A DNA stretch of 64,000 nucleotides, taken from NCBI GenBank assembly GCA_947174505.1, contig CAMWJF010000007.1, positions 43,313-107,312 of the forward strand, in the 5' to 3' direction. Shown one piece after another: positions 25,817 through 34,815 of the stretch (position 1 is its first letter; every line of letters starts with the position of its first letter). Source of the stretch: an uncultured Lachnospiraceae bacterium (GTDB lineage Bacteria > Bacillota > Clostridia > Lachnospirales > Lachnospiraceae). The position numbers and the translations under genes are program-made. The notes under the pieces were generated by a model. That model did not search any database. It had not been told where the DNA came from and saw nothing but the letters and a program-made list of their open reading frames with translations.

Positions 25817-25833
25817 TTGTACAAAAAGTACAA
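25817..25833. promoter_or_regulatory. Dyad operator-like site
   Basis: TTGTAC, AAAAA, GTACAA: a perfect 6-bp dyad with a 5-nt spacer in the divergent region between the glycosyltransferase promoter and the XRE regulator gene. Confidence 0.45.
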
Positions 25834-25990
25834 AAATGGAAGGAAAAAGCTGATGAAGATGACGATATTCCGTTCAATAATAAGGGTAGGTGGTTCCTTT
25901 TTGGGCTGTAATATGGTATACTATTTACAAGCGGAGAGGAGCAGACCTCTTCTCATAAAGAATAATGAATACATGATAAGGAGGTCTATT

Positions 25991-26332
25991 ATGACAAAGG
26001 CAGAAATCTTAAAGGCAGAAATTTTAAAACAGCATAAGAGTGTCAGACAGTTTGCGATTGAGATGGAAATACCGTACTCTACGTTGGTTACCGCACTGGA
26101 CAGAGGTATAGAGGGTATGGCTTACGGTACGGTGATCCGGATGTGCGACAGGCTGAATTTAAATCCCGTGGATTTCTCACCTATTAACCAGAAGAGCCTG
26201 CTTGGCGGTAAGATTATGGAAAACCGCGTGATGCAGTATTATGTGAAACTGAATAAAACCGGCCGGAAGAAAGCGCTTGAGCTGATGGAAGACTATGCGC
26301 AGCTTGATAAGTATAAGGCGGTCGAAGAGTAG
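25991..26332 (+). CDS. Small XRE-type helix-turn-helix protein
   Basis: 113 residues from the ATG at 25991 behind a perfect AAGGAGGT. Residues about 15-70 form a Cro/C1-like helix-turn-helix (SVRQFAIEMEIPYSTLVTAL, then GTVIRMCDRLNLNP). The rest is a short helical tail (RKKALELMEDYAQL). The first codons contain an internal duplication AEILKAEILK. It may bind the nearby TTGTAC dyad and its own or the glycosyltransferase promoter (inference). The UDP-galactopyranose mutase gene begins 12 nt later, so the two are probably co-transcribed. Confidence 0.85.
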   Translation: MTKAEILKAEILKQHKSVRQFAIEMEIPYSTLVTALDRGIEGMAYGTVIRMCDRLNLNPVDFSPINQKSLLGGKIMENRVMQYYVKLNKTGRKKALELMEDYAQLDKYKAVEE

Positions 26333-26344
26333 AGAGAAAAGAAT

Positions 26345-27484
26345 ATGCATTATGATTATATGATCGTGGGCGCAGGGCTGTTCGGCTCTGTGTTCGCCCG
26401 CGAGATGCACAGACAAGGCCGGCGGGTGCGCCTGATTGACAGGAGGCGGCATATCGCCGGCAATATTTATACCGAGGAAGTGGAGGGCATACAGGTGCAC
26501 CGCTACGGTGCGCATATTTTTCACACTTCCGATAAAAAAGTGTGGGATTATGTAAACCAGTTTGCGGCGTTTAACCATTACATCAACTCGCCGATTGCCC
26601 GTTACAGGGGAGAGCTGTACAACCTTCCTTTTAATATGAACACCTTCAGCAAAATGTGGGGCGTGGTGACGCCCGGTGAGGCGAAGGCGAAAATTGCGGA
26701 GCAGATCGCGGATCTTCACATTGCGGAGCCGGAAAATCTGGAGGAACAGGCGCTTTCCCTTGTGGGTCGGGATGTGTACGAGAAGCTGGTGAAGGGCTAT
26801 ACCGAGAAACAGTGGGGCAGGGACTGCAGGGAACTGCCGGCCTTTATCATCAAAAGGCTGCCGCTGCGCTTTACTTACGACAATAATTATTTCAATGACC
26901 GTTACCAGGGGATTCCTGTGGGAGGCTATACCGCAATGATAGAGAAGATGCTGGAGGGCATTGAGGTAAAGACAGGCGTGTCCTACCGGGAATTTGTAAC
27001 GGAGGAGGAACGGGACGGACATTGGTGCCTGACAGACCGGGAAGGCAATACTTACGGAAAAGTGCTGTATACGGGAATGATCGATGAGTTTTTTGATTTT
27101 GCCCTGGGGCATCTGGAATACCGCTCCCTGCGGTTTGAGACGGAGTTTCTTGCGGACTGTGATAATTATCAGGGCAATGCGGTGGTGAATTACACGGAGC
27201 GGGAAATTCCTTATACCAGAGTGATCGAACATAAGCACTTCGAGTTCGGCACACAGCCCGGCACAGTGATCACCAGAGAATATCCGGCATTCTGGCGGGA
27301 AGGGGAGGAACCCTACTACCCCGTCAATAACGAAAAAAACGAGAAGCTGATGGAGAAGTATGCGGAGCTTGCAAAAACCAGGCCGTATGTGATGTTCGGC
27401 GGACGGCTGGGGCAGTACCGGTATTATGATATGGATAAGGTAATTGCGCAGGCGCTGGAGGCGGCTGTGCGTGAGCTCGGATGA
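26345..27484 (+). CDS. glf: UDP-galactopyranose mutase
   Basis: 379 residues. The FAD-dependent enzyme converts UDP-galactopyranose to UDP-galactofuranose for surface glycans. It begins with the dinucleotide-binding loop YMIVGAGLFGSVFAREM and RRRHIAGNIY, followed by GAHIFHT, the substrate region EKQWGRDCRELP, RYQGIPVGGYT and the C-terminal GRLGQYRYYDMDK, all family hallmarks. The length is normal. There is no galactofuranosyltransferase next door, but two GT2 genes lie just upstream on the other strand. The ribosome site is weak (GAGAGAAAAG), which fits coupling to the XRE gene. Confidence 0.95.
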   Translation: MHYDYMIVGAGLFGSVFAREMHRQGRRVRLIDRRRHIAGNIYTEEVEGIQVHRYGAHIFHTSDKKVWDYVNQFAAFNHYINSPIARYRGELYNLPFNMNTFSKMWGVVTPGEAKAKIAEQIADLHIAEPENLEEQALSLVGRDVYEKLVKGYTEKQWGRDCRELPAFIIKRLPLRFTYDNNYFNDRYQGIPVGGYTAMIEKMLEGIEVKTGVSYREFVTEEERDGHWCLTDREGNTYGKVLYTGMIDEFFDFALGHLEYRSLRFETEFLADCDNYQGNAVVNYTEREIPYTRVIEHKHFEFGTQPGTVITREYPAFWREGEEPYYPVNNEKNEKLMEKYAELAKTRPYVMFGGRLGQYRYYDMDKVIAQALEAAVRELG

Positions 27485-27568
27485 GCGGTTCAGCGTGACT
27501 GGCCGGGGGCAAAGCGGCGCGGACCCCGCGGATTCACAAAATCACACTTAAATTTATGTGGCGGAGTA

Positions 27569-27597
27569 TTGACAAGTGTCGATCCTCTGCCTATAAT
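27569..27597 (+). promoter_or_regulatory. Promoter of the carboxyltransferase gene
   Basis: -35 TTGACA (27569-27574), 17-nt spacer, -10 TATAAT (27592-27597): full consensus. Confidence 0.9.
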
Positions 27598-27603
27598 ATT
27601 TTT

Positions 27604-27739
27604 TGATAGTTTGAATATCAAAGTATTTTTGGATCAGCAGAGTCATAAGAGGCCGGGTAAGCGTCGTGCCTGCATTAACGGCAGTGCGCGGGCGTTTCTG
27701 GTTCTGCTGATACGGATACAATGAAAATGGAGGCGCCCT
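27604..27739 (+). other. Structured 5' leader of the carboxyltransferase gene
   Basis: About 136 nt of untranslated leader. ATCAGCAGA (27633-27641) can pair perfectly with TCTGCTGAT (27703-27711), enclosing about 60 nt of GC-rich sequence with further small stems (CTGC/GCAG). No known riboswitch class was recognised and no terminator is visible. Confidence 0.45.
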
Positions 27740-29356
27740 ATGAATTGGAATGAGGCAAACAGGGAACTGGACAGGAGAAGAGAGAAGGCTCTGCTCGGCG
27801 GCGGACAGAGTAAGATTGATAAGCAGCATGCCAATGGGAAACTGACGGCCAGGGAGCGGATTGAGATGCTGCTTGATTCCGGCACCTTTGTGGAGGTGGA
27901 CGGCTTTTTGGAATCCCGTATCGACGATTTTGATCTGGATAAGAGACGCGTGCCCGGCGACGGCGTGGTGACGGGGTATGGGGAGATCGACGGCCGTCAG
28001 GTGTTTGTGGCAAGCGAGGACTTTACGGTGATAGGCGGTACGCTCGGTGAGTACCACTCCTTTAAAATATGCCGGATTCAGGATATGGCGATGGAGATGA
28101 AAGCCCCCCTGATCTGCATTAATGACAGCGGCGGTGCGAGGATCGAGGAGGGAATCTCCTCTTTAAGCGGTTACAGCGGCATGTTTTTGCGGCATACGAA
28201 AGCGTCCGGGGTGATCCCGCAGATCGCGGTGATTCTCGGACCCTGCTCCGGCGGCGCCTGCTATGCGCCCGCCATCTGCGACTTTATCTTCATGGTGAAG
28301 GATATCTCGAAAATGTTTATCACCGGGCCGAACGTGGTAAAAACGGTGATCAATGAGGAAGTTTCGGTGGAAGAGCTGGGCGGTGCGGAGGTGCATGCGA
28401 AGAAGAGCGGCGTATCCCACTTTACCTACGATACGGAAAACGAGTGCCTGATGGGTGTGCGCAAGCTCCTGTCCTACTTGCCGAGCAACTGGATGGAGAA
28501 GCCTCCTGTGGTGAATACGCCGGAGAGACAGAGCATCCCCTCCAGGGTGGGGAGAGTATTCGGCAGGGGTGAGGGCGCAAGGCAGGACAATGCCCTGCGG
28601 GCGAAGGCGGCCAAGCTCAAAGACATCGTGCCGGACAATTCCCGCCATGCCTATGATGTGAAAGAAGTGATTGACTGCATTGTGGATGAAGGAAGCTTTT
28701 TCGAGGTGCAGAAGGAATTTGCCACCAATGCGGTGGTAGGGTGGTGCCGTATGGAGGGCAAGGTTGTGGGTATCGTGGCGAACCAGCCGAACTCCATGGG
28801 CGGCTCTCTCGATTACCACGCATCCGACAAAATAGCGCGTTTTATCCGCTTCTGTGACTGCTTTAACATACCGCTTATTACGCTGATCGATGTGCCCGCA
28901 TTCCTGCCGGGGACGGCGCAGGAGCACAACGGTATCATCCGCCACGGCGCAAAGATACTTTACGCTTATTCGGAGGCCACCGTGCCGAAGATTTCGCTGA
29001 TTATGCGGAAGGCTTACGGCGGCGCCTATATCGCCATGAACTCCAAGGAGATGGGCGCGGACATTGTCTACGCGTGGCCCATTGCGGAGATTGCGGTTAT
29101 GGGGGCGGACGGCGCGGTCAACATCGCCTTCAAGAGAAAGATCAAGGCGGCGGCCGATCCCGAAGCCATGCGCGCCCAGTGCAAGAAAGAGTATGAGGAC
29201 AGATTCCTGAATCCTTATGTGGCGGCTTCCAGAGGATACGTCAACGAGGTGATCAAGCCGGAGGAGACGAGAGAAGCCCTTCTCAAAGCGCTGCGGGGCC
29301 TGAAGAACAAGCAGACCGAGAATCCGAAGAAAAAACACGGAAACATACCGCTATAG
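27740..29356 (+). CDS. Acyl-CoA carboxyltransferase (PccB/MmdA family), orphan
   Basis: 538 residues in two crotonase-like halves. Family motifs include GGARIEEGISSLSGYSG and GPCSGGACYAPA in the first half, DVPAFLPGTAQEHNGIIRHG, AYSEATVPKISLIMRKAYGG and the C-terminal KKHGNIPL in the second. Members transfer carboxyl between biotin and acyl-CoA (propionyl-, methylmalonyl- or acetyl-CoA), either in carboxylases or in Na+-pumping decarboxylases. No biotin carrier, biotin carboxylase or membrane beta-subunit gene is next to it, so its partner must be elsewhere. The ribosome site is GGAGGC. Substrate choice cannot be read with certainty. Confidence 0.9.
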   Translation: MNWNEANRELDRRREKALLGGGQSKIDKQHANGKLTARERIEMLLDSGTFVEVDGFLESRIDDFDLDKRRVPGDGVVTGYGEIDGRQVFVASEDFTVIGGTLGEYHSFKICRIQDMAMEMKAPLICINDSGGARIEEGISSLSGYSGMFLRHTKASGVIPQIAVILGPCSGGACYAPAICDFIFMVKDISKMFITGPNVVKTVINEEVSVEELGGAEVHAKKSGVSHFTYDTENECLMGVRKLLSYLPSNWMEKPPVVNTPERQSIPSRVGRVFGRGEGARQDNALRAKAAKLKDIVPDNSRHAYDVKEVIDCIVDEGSFFEVQKEFATNAVVGWCRMEGKVVGIVANQPNSMGGSLDYHASDKIARFIRFCDCFNIPLITLIDVPAFLPGTAQEHNGIIRHGAKILYAYSEATVPKISLIMRKAYGGAYIAMNSKEMGADIVYAWPIAEIAVMGADGAVNIAFKRKIKAAADPEAMRAQCKKEYEDRFLNPYVAASRGYVNEVIKPEETREALLKALRGLKNKQTENPKKKHGNIPL

Positions 29357-29421
29357 CCGGGGCAGAAGCAGGCGCCGGAAGCGCGGGTCTGCAAGTATAC
29401 TACACGCAGGCAGCACATAAA

Positions 29422-29456
29422 AACGCGGCAGGCCATACAACCTGTCGCGTTATTGT
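29422..29456. terminator. Bidirectional terminator, carboxyltransferase/FliD-like
   Basis: AACGCGGCAGG (29422-29432) with CCTGTCGCGTT (29441-29451), flanked by A- and T-rich tracts, between convergent genes. Confidence 0.85.
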
Positions 29457-29468
29457 TTTTGATCCGTC

Positions 29469-30782
29469 CTAGCAGTAACTGTTAAACATCATCCCGCTGT
29501 ATGCGCTCGTGATATAGGGGCTGGCAAAATTCTTGCCGGGATTCTTGTAAGCCACGATCACGTTATTGACATAGTGCATCGGGTCTAAGGAAACCTGATT
29601 TGATTTGCGCAGGATAGAGTTCGTAAAGCCTTTCATCGAGGCGAACGCTTCCTTGGCGTCCTCGCTGGTTGCTTTCTGGCGCAGTACGCTGTTATCTACC
29701 TCCAGGGTGCCGTCCAGATTCAGGTTCAGTCCCGCGGAAGTAAGACCCCTCGCGTAAACCCTGGCAACGCTGCTCATTTCGTGGAACAGGCGGTCGCTCT
29801 TGGGCTGTACGCCGCTGTACTCGGAAACGGCCTGCAGGAAGGAGTTGTATCCCCTCACCAGCGTGTTGACATTCTCGGCCAGTGATTCCACGTCAGTCAT
29901 AATGCCGATAGAAGCGGTTTCGCCTTCCTCGCTGCTTACACCCTTGAACTGTAATTCGTAGGTGTGGTCCAGTGTGTAGTGGTTGGCGGTGGAGGAATGC
30001 TCTTCCCCGTTTACCAGAAACGAAGCGTTTGATGCCGGAGATGCGACGTAGTCAAGTCCCAGATAATCCACCACGCCCGCCGTTTTGCTGGTGCGCTGGT
30101 CGGAAATAAGGAACTGCATCTTCTTCCCTTCTTTCAGGCCGGTGGCGTCTGATTCCATCCGCAGGGCAGAGCCGCCTTTTCCGTCGGTAACGACCTGGGC
30201 AGACATGCCGATGTTTGCATTGGTGATCAGACGGGACAGGCGCGCCTGCACATCCTGGTTTGTGTCGCTGGCCTTTATGCTGAACTGGAACTCGTAGTTC
30301 AGGTCCTCGATCCCCACGTCAAAAGAATAGGTGTCGGGAGCGAGCGCTGCAGGCTCGTCAGCGGGAAGGAATTTTCCAAAGTTTACCTGCGTCGAAGCAA
30401 GACGGTTTACTTCAATCTCATATGAGGGGAAGTCGCCGTCCGGCTTTTTGGAACCCACATATTTTGCGGTGGCAATTTCCTCGTTGCTGGAATAAGCTAC
30501 TTTTTTATTCAGAAGCTCTTCCTCGTCGAGGCCGCCAAGAGACGCGATGGTATTGCGCAGTTCCCTGGCATTTTCCTTTATGCCTACTGCAAATTCCCGG
30601 GATTCCTTACTGGTGTCCAGAATGAACAGGGGTGATTCCTTGTTCATTTTGACAATCGAATTGTATACGCTGCGAAGCTCGCTCTTCTTATGCGTGTCAT
30701 AAGGCGTGCTGGACTTCGGCGCATAGCTCGTCACATAGAAATTATAGACGTTTGATAAATTGTTAATGGTGTTGTAAGCCAT
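29469..30782 (-). CDS. FliD-like flagellar cap protein
   Basis: 437 residues from the ATG at 30782 behind AAAGGAGG. A second start at 30809, also with a good AGGAGG, would add nine residues. The N-terminal part (MAYNTINNLSNVYNFYVTSY) and middle domain (SYEIEVNRLASTQVNFGKFL) resemble FliD hook-associated protein 2, as does the C-terminal coiled region (VNTLVRGYNSFLQAVSEY, GLTSAGLNLNLDGTLEVDNS). FliD caps the growing filament. No other flagellar structural gene is near. The last residue is Cys (NSYC), unusual for an exported filament protein. It could be a FliD relative with a different job. Confidence 0.75.
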   Translation of the reverse strand: MAYNTINNLSNVYNFYVTSYAPKSSTPYDTHKKSELRSVYNSIVKMNKESPLFILDTSKESREFAVGIKENARELRNTIASLGGLDEEELLNKKVAYSSNEEIATAKYVGSKKPDGDFPSYEIEVNRLASTQVNFGKFLPADEPAALAPDTYSFDVGIEDLNYEFQFSIKASDTNQDVQARLSRLITNANIGMSAQVVTDGKGGSALRMESDATGLKEGKKMQFLISDQRTSKTAGVVDYLGLDYVASPASNASFLVNGEEHSSTANHYTLDHTYELQFKGVSSEEGETASIGIMTDVESLAENVNTLVRGYNSFLQAVSEYSGVQPKSDRLFHEMSSVARVYARGLTSAGLNLNLDGTLEVDNSVLRQKATSEDAKEAFASMKGFTNSILRKSNQVSLDPMHYVNNVIVAYKNPGKNFASPYITSAYSGMMFNSYC

Positions 30783-30890
30783 ATGCCCTCCTTTCTTCCG
30801 TGAAAGCATGACAGATACCTCCTGCGGCCATCCGTAGCCTGCAAGGCATCTTTAGTGGGCGTTCCTACTTAATATTATAGTGACAGTTTT

Positions 30891-30920
30891 ATTTTATCAC
30901 CTGTTCCACGAAGAATGCAA
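30891..30920 (-). promoter_or_regulatory. Promoter of the FliD-like gene
   Basis: Minus strand: -35 TTGCAT (30920-30915), 18-nt spacer, -10 TAAAAT (30896-30891). It shares 15 identical nt (30888-30902) with the glycosyltransferase promoter. Confidence 0.65.
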
Positions 30921-31020
30921 TTATTCCCGGAATTATAATATATATCGTATGATAAGGCCGTTTTATAAAGAGGCTTTATGAAAAAAGTGTGAAAATTTGT
31001 GCGAAAGTGCAAAAAAGCGG

Positions 31021-31049
31021 TTGACGAAAGGCGTGCTGTATGATATATT
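31021..31049 (+). promoter_or_regulatory. Promoter of rpmG-secE-nusG
   Basis: -35 TTGACG (31021-31026), 17-nt spacer, -10 TATATT (31044-31049). Confidence 0.75.
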
Positions 31050-31143
31050 GTGTGAGCGAGAAGAGAGTTAAGGTCTTTTTTTTATGCTCAAAAAATGAGA
31101 GATACAAGATCAAACGAATCGTAATACAGGTGGAGGTGGCAAG

Positions 31144-31293
31144 ATGCGCACAAGGATCACATTGGCATGTACGGAATGTAAACAGCGTAACTACAATACG
31201 ACGAAGGACAAGAAGACACATCCCGACAGGATGGAAATCAAGAAGTATTGCAGATTCTGCAAGAAGCATACCCTGCATAAGGAGACGAAGTAA
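31144..31293 (+). CDS. rpmG: 50S ribosomal protein L33, zinc-binding form
   Basis: 49 residues: begins [17 protein letters not shown] and ends [10 protein letters not shown]. Two CxxC pairs (CTEC, CRFC) make this the zinc-ribbon form of L33, not the cysteine-free form induced under zinc starvation. The ribosome site is GGAGGT. It is the first gene of the classical rpmG-secE-nusG cluster and sits just downstream of a promoter. Confidence 0.97.
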   Translation: MRTRITLACTECKQRNYNTTKDKKTHPDRMEIKKYCRFCKKHTLHKETK

Positions 31294-31328
31294 GCGTTCG
31301 TCGCGTTGAATAAAGGAGATATTGGATT

Positions 31329-31541
31329 ATGGCAGAATCAGCGAAAACAGATAAGAAAGCAGTCAAGTTTTTTGACGGCGTGAAGGCTGAGTTTAAAAAG
31401 ATCAGTTGGCCGGATAAGGATTCCCTCCTGAAGCAGTCTGTTGCAGTCGTTGTTATTTCCCTTGTGGTAGGGGCAATTATCACAGTGTTGGATTTTGGCC
31501 TGCAGTACGGCGTCGATTTCATTACTACATTGAAATTTTAA
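31329..31541 (+). CDS. secE: Preprotein translocase subunit SecE
   Basis: 70 residues, the short single-span form. A basic cytoplasmic part with the conserved AEFKKISWPDKD precedes one membrane helix (VAVVVISLVVGAIITVL). SecE clamps SecY in the protein-export channel. The ribosome site is AAGGAG, and the gene lies between rpmG and nusG as in most bacteria. Confidence 0.96.
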   Translation: MAESAKTDKKAVKFFDGVKAEFKKISWPDKDSLLKQSVAVVVISLVVGAIITVLDFGLQYGVDFITTLKF

Positions 31542-31580
31542 GACCGGTTCTTAATTTTAGGTGAGACAGGGAGGATCCGT

Positions 31581-32099
31581 ATGGCAGAGGCGAATTGGTA
31601 TGTTGTGCATACTTATTCCGGGTATGAAAATAAAGTAAAGGCCAACATAGAGAAAACGATCGAAAACAGACATCTGGAGGAAGAGATTCTGGAGGTCAGG
31701 GTGCCGATGCAGGATGTCACGGAGCTGAAAAACGGTGCGCGTAAGACCGTTCAGAAAAAAATGTTCCCCGGGTACGTTTTGATCAATATGATTATGAATG
31801 ACGACACCTGGTATGTGGTGAGAAATACCAGAGGCGTGACGGGCTTCGTGGGGCCGGGAAGTAAGCCGGTGCCGCTCACGGAGGCGGAGATGAAGCCTCT
31901 CGGCATTAAGGTGGAAAATATGAGCGTCGATTTTGCAGAGGGCGACACCATTGCGGTGGTTGCGGGCGTCTGGAAAGACACCGTGGGCGTTGTGCAGAGA
32001 ATCGACTATAACAAACAGACGGCTACCATCAATGTGGAGCTGTTTGGCAGGGAGACTCCTGTGGAGATCGGCTTCGCCGAAGTCAGGAGTATGCGTTAG
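31581..32099 (+). CDS. nusG: Transcription termination/antitermination protein NusG
   Basis: 172 residues. The N-terminal NGN domain (about 1-110: WYVVHTYSGYENKVKANIE, FPGYVLINM, YVVRNTRGVTGFVG) binds the RNA polymerase clamp. The C-terminal KOW domain (FAEGDTIAVVAGVWKDTVG) contacts Rho or S10. The ribosome site is GGGAGG. It couples transcription with translation and termination. Confidence 0.97.
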   Translation: MAEANWYVVHTYSGYENKVKANIEKTIENRHLEEEILEVRVPMQDVTELKNGARKTVQKKMFPGYVLINMIMNDDTWYVVRNTRGVTGFVGPGSKPVPLTEAEMKPLGIKVENMSVDFAEGDTIAVVAGVWKDTVGVVQRIDYNKQTATINVELFGRETPVEIGFAEVRSMR

Positions 32100-32266
32100 G
32101 TATTTGCCCGCTTTTGCGGTGTAGATATGTGTGGAAGCTGGTTTCGTGCTGGAAAGCGCCGGGCGCTTAAAACCACAGACCCGAACCTGTCCCCGGCAGT
32201 CCCGAAAGCTGCGTGGAAGGCAAGTAGGAAAAGCGTCATACCACAATAATATTAGGAGGTGCCGAA
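32100..32266 (+). other. Leader region upstream of rplK
   Basis: 167 nt without a gene. TGTGG...GGTTT can pair with AAAACCACA across a GCGCCGGGCGC stem-loop. Such leaders often carry the L1 autoregulatory site of the rplKA operon; I cannot confirm the L1 motif. No clear promoter was found. Confidence 0.4.
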
Positions 32267-32692
32267 ATGGCAAAAAAAGTAGAAGGATACATCAAGTTAC
32301 AGATCCCTGCTGGTAAGGCAACACCAGCGCCCCCGGTTGGTCCTGCACTCGGTCAGCACGGGGTTAACATCGTTGAATTTACGAAACAGTTCAACGCGAG
32401 GACGGCCGATAAAGGTGACGTGATCATCCCGGTTGTCATTACAGTTTATGCAGACAGAAGCTTCAGTTTTATCACGAAGACTCCCCCTGCTGCGGTACTT
32501 TTAAAGAAGGCATGCAACATCAAGTCTGGTTCCGCTGTGCCTAACAAGACGAAGGTGGCTACGATCTCCAAGGCAAAGCTGCAGGAGATCGCAGAGATGA
32601 AGATGCCTGATCTGAACGCGGCAAGCGTTGAGGCGGCCATGAGCATGATCGCCGGTACTGCGAGAAGTATGGGTATCACAGTAGAAGAGTAA
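32267..32692 (+). CDS. rplK: 50S ribosomal protein L11
   Basis: 141 residues, the normal length. The N-terminal proline-rich part ([20 protein letters not shown]) binds thiostrepton and factors; the C-terminal RNA-binding domain ([23 protein letters not shown]) contacts the GTPase-associated centre of 23S rRNA. It has an ideal AGGAGGT site and is followed by rplA after 13 nt. Confidence 0.97.
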   Translation: MAKKVEGYIKLQIPAGKATPAPPVGPALGQHGVNIVEFTKQFNARTADKGDVIIPVVITVYADRSFSFITKTPPAAVLLKKACNIKSGSAVPNKTKVATISKAKLQEIAEMKMPDLNAASVEAAMSMIAGTARSMGITVEE

Positions 32693-32705
32693 TGGAGGGT
32701 TCGAG

Positions 32706-33395
32706 ATGAAACACGGTAAAAAATATCAGGAGGCGGCTAAGCTGGTAGACCGTACCATACAGTATGATACAGCGGAAGCGATTGCCTTAGTAAAAAAGAC
32801 AGCAACAGCAAAATTTGACGAGACTGTGGAGGTTCATATCAGAACCGGGTGTGACGGCCGTCATGCAGAACAGCAGATTCGAGGCGCGGTGGTACTGCCT
32901 AACGGAACCGGCAGGACGGTTCGTGTGCTGGTATTTGCCAAGGGCGATAAAGTAAACGAGGCGGAGGCAGCGGGCGCTGACCATGTAGGCGGCGAGGAGC
33001 TGATCCCCAAGATCCAGAACGAAGGATGGCTTGATTTTGACGTGGTGGTAGCAACCCCCGATATGATGGGTGTTGTAGGCCGTCTGGGTAAGGTGCTCGG
33101 CCCGAAAGGCCTGATGCCCAACCCCAAGGCTGGTACGGTAACCATGGATGTGGCGAAGGCAATCAGCGATATCAAAGCCGGTAAGATTGAGTACAGACTG
33201 GATAAGGCAAACATCATCCACGTACCCGTGGGCAAGACCTCTTTCGAGGAGGCGAAGCTGCAGGAGAATTTCGAGGCGCTTATGGAGGCGATCGTTAAGG
33301 CAAAGCCTTCGGCAGTTAAGGGTCAGTATCTCAGAAGCATTACGCTGGCAACGACCATGGGGCCCGGCGTAAAGGTGAATGTGGCGAAGTATTAA
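32706..33395 (+). CDS. rplA: 50S ribosomal protein L1
   Basis: 229 residues, the usual length. L1 signatures are [11 protein letters not shown] near the N-terminus, [20 protein letters not shown], and [14 protein letters not shown]. It forms the L1 stalk and in many bacteria represses its own rplKA mRNA. It is followed by a strong terminator and not by rplJ, which here lies about 15.8 kb away. Confidence 0.97.
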   Translation: MKHGKKYQEAAKLVDRTIQYDTAEAIALVKKTATAKFDETVEVHIRTGCDGRHAEQQIRGAVVLPNGTGRTVRVLVFAKGDKVNEAEAAGADHVGGEELIPKIQNEGWLDFDVVVATPDMMGVVGRLGKVLGPKGLMPNPKAGTVTMDVAKAISDIKAGKIEYRLDKANIIHVPVGKTSFEEAKLQENFEALMEAIVKAKPSAVKGQYLRSITLATTMGPGVKVNVAKY

Positions 33396-33437
33396 GAAGC
33401 AGGACCGCCGCAGAAAACGGAATACAGGGAAAAGACT

Positions 33438-33473
33438 GGAGAGCGGTGTGCTGTGACATACCGCTCTCCTTTA
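33438..33473. terminator. Terminator after rplA
   Basis: GGAGAGCGGT (33438-33447) with ACCGCTCTCC (33460-33469), then TTTA; it also faces the minus-strand kinase gene. Confidence 0.85.
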
Positions 33474-33492
33474 CTGTTCCCCACCTGATTCG

Positions 33493-34782
33493 TCATGTTT
33501 CCAGAGGAAGGGTCATGAGAAACAGCGCGCCGCCCGCGGGCGCGTCGGAGACCGTCAGCGTGCCTCTGTGTGCGGAAACAATTTCTTTGGCGACCGCGAG
33601 TCCCAGACCGTGGTGGCCTTTTTCGCTTTTTGACGCGGAGGAATCGGACGTTACACGGTAGAAGCGGTCGAAGATTTTCTCCTTTTCTCCGTCGGGAATG
33701 CCGGGACCGTTATCCTGCACGCCGATGGAGATTTCCTTTTCGTAGGCACCATCGGCGATGAAAAGGCGGACAGCGCTTCCGGCGGGTGTGTAGGACAGCG
33801 CGTTGTGGAGAAGAATATGACACACCTGTCGTATTCTTCCGACGTCGCAGGAGCAGAGCGGCAGCTCGGCTTCGGGCAGGCGGATGGATAGAAGGTGGCC
33901 GCTGTCGGCAGCTAAGGGCAGAAAGTTTTCATATGTTTCGAGCAGCAGTGTCTGTAAATCTGTCTCTGCGATTTGGAGGGCGAGACCGCTGCTGTCCGCG
34001 CGGGAGAGGGTGAGAAGCTGTTCCAGCATGTCGGACATCTGCCTGCCCTCCCGGGCGATCACCTGAAAAAATGTTTTCTGTTCCGCCGGAGGCGCCTTTT
34101 CGCAGGCGGAGGCGTTGGAGAGAATAACGGCCAGCGGCGTGCGCAGTTCATGGGAAACGCCGGCGATGAAACGGTTCTGGCTTTCCTGGGAAGCGAGCAG
34201 CGGCTGCAGGAGGCGGCCCGTAAAATACCAGCAAAAAAGCGCAAGGATGCAGAGCGAGGAAAGAAACAGGATGAAATAGAGCAGCAGACTGCTTCTGATG
34301 CGGGCGTGGAGCGGCTTCAGCGACTGTAAAAAGCAGATTTGCAGGATACTGTCGTTTTTGACCAGCTGCTTCCGGTAAGAGAGAACTTCCGGCAGAAGGC
34401 CGCGTTTACCGACAGAAACGTCGGCGCTTCCCTCCTGCGGGTGCAGGGTGCGTCCTGTGTCCTGCGTGGAAAGATAGTGGCTGTATTCGGGGCGGATCTG
34501 GTTGGCGTGGTCGCGGTTGTGGAAGAGTTCCACACCGTTGTCCCACAGATAGATGCGGAATCCGGCGTTTTCCTCGTGCGCGGTGAGCCACTGGGAAGTG
34601 AGGACGGCCTGCTCCTTGATGGACTCGAACACGGTATAGGACTGGCCGGTAAAAGAGGATAACTGCAGGGAAAACTGCTGCCTGACGGAAAAATAAAAGC
34701 AGACGCCGAGCAGCACGGCCAGCAGGGCCGAAAGGACAGCGGTGAAAAGTTTAGTCAGTCGAAGCCGTACATCCTGATACAT
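33493..34782 (-). CDS. Sensor histidine kinase
   Basis: 429 residues, start behind AAAGGAG. Membrane segments near 10-33 and 165-187 flank an extracellular sensor of about 130 residues. HisKA carries the phospho-accepting His211 in VSHELRTPLAVILS. The ATPase domain follows with NALSYTPAG (N box), DNGPGIPDGEK (G1), FDRFYR and HHGLGLAVAKEIV (G2). It is the second gene of a minus-strand pair with the response regulator. The signal is unknown; it probably reports extracellular sugar or wall status to the adjacent operon. Confidence 0.95.
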   Translation of the reverse strand: MYQDVRLRLTKLFTAVLSALLAVLLGVCFYFSVRQQFSLQLSSFTGQSYTVFESIKEQAVLTSQWLTAHEENAGFRIYLWDNGVELFHNRDHANQIRPEYSHYLSTQDTGRTLHPQEGSADVSVGKRGLLPEVLSYRKQLVKNDSILQICFLQSLKPLHARIRSSLLLYFILFLSSLCILALFCWYFTGRLLQPLLASQESQNRFIAGVSHELRTPLAVILSNASACEKAPPAEQKTFFQVIAREGRQMSDMLEQLLTLSRADSSGLALQIAETDLQTLLLETYENFLPLAADSGHLLSIRLPEAELPLCSCDVGRIRQVCHILLHNALSYTPAGSAVRLFIADGAYEKEISIGVQDNGPGIPDGEKEKIFDRFYRVTSDSSASKSEKGHHGLGLAVAKEIVSAHRGTLTVSDAPAGGALFLMTLPLET

Positions 34783-34815
34783 AGGAACTCCTTTATTCTC
34801 ATGGCGGGTCTGCGC

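Noticed and set aside
33893..34013. Plus-strand Arg/Gly-rich frames opposite the kinase gene
   Set aside because: These are antisense shadows of a clear histidine kinase with all conserved boxes.
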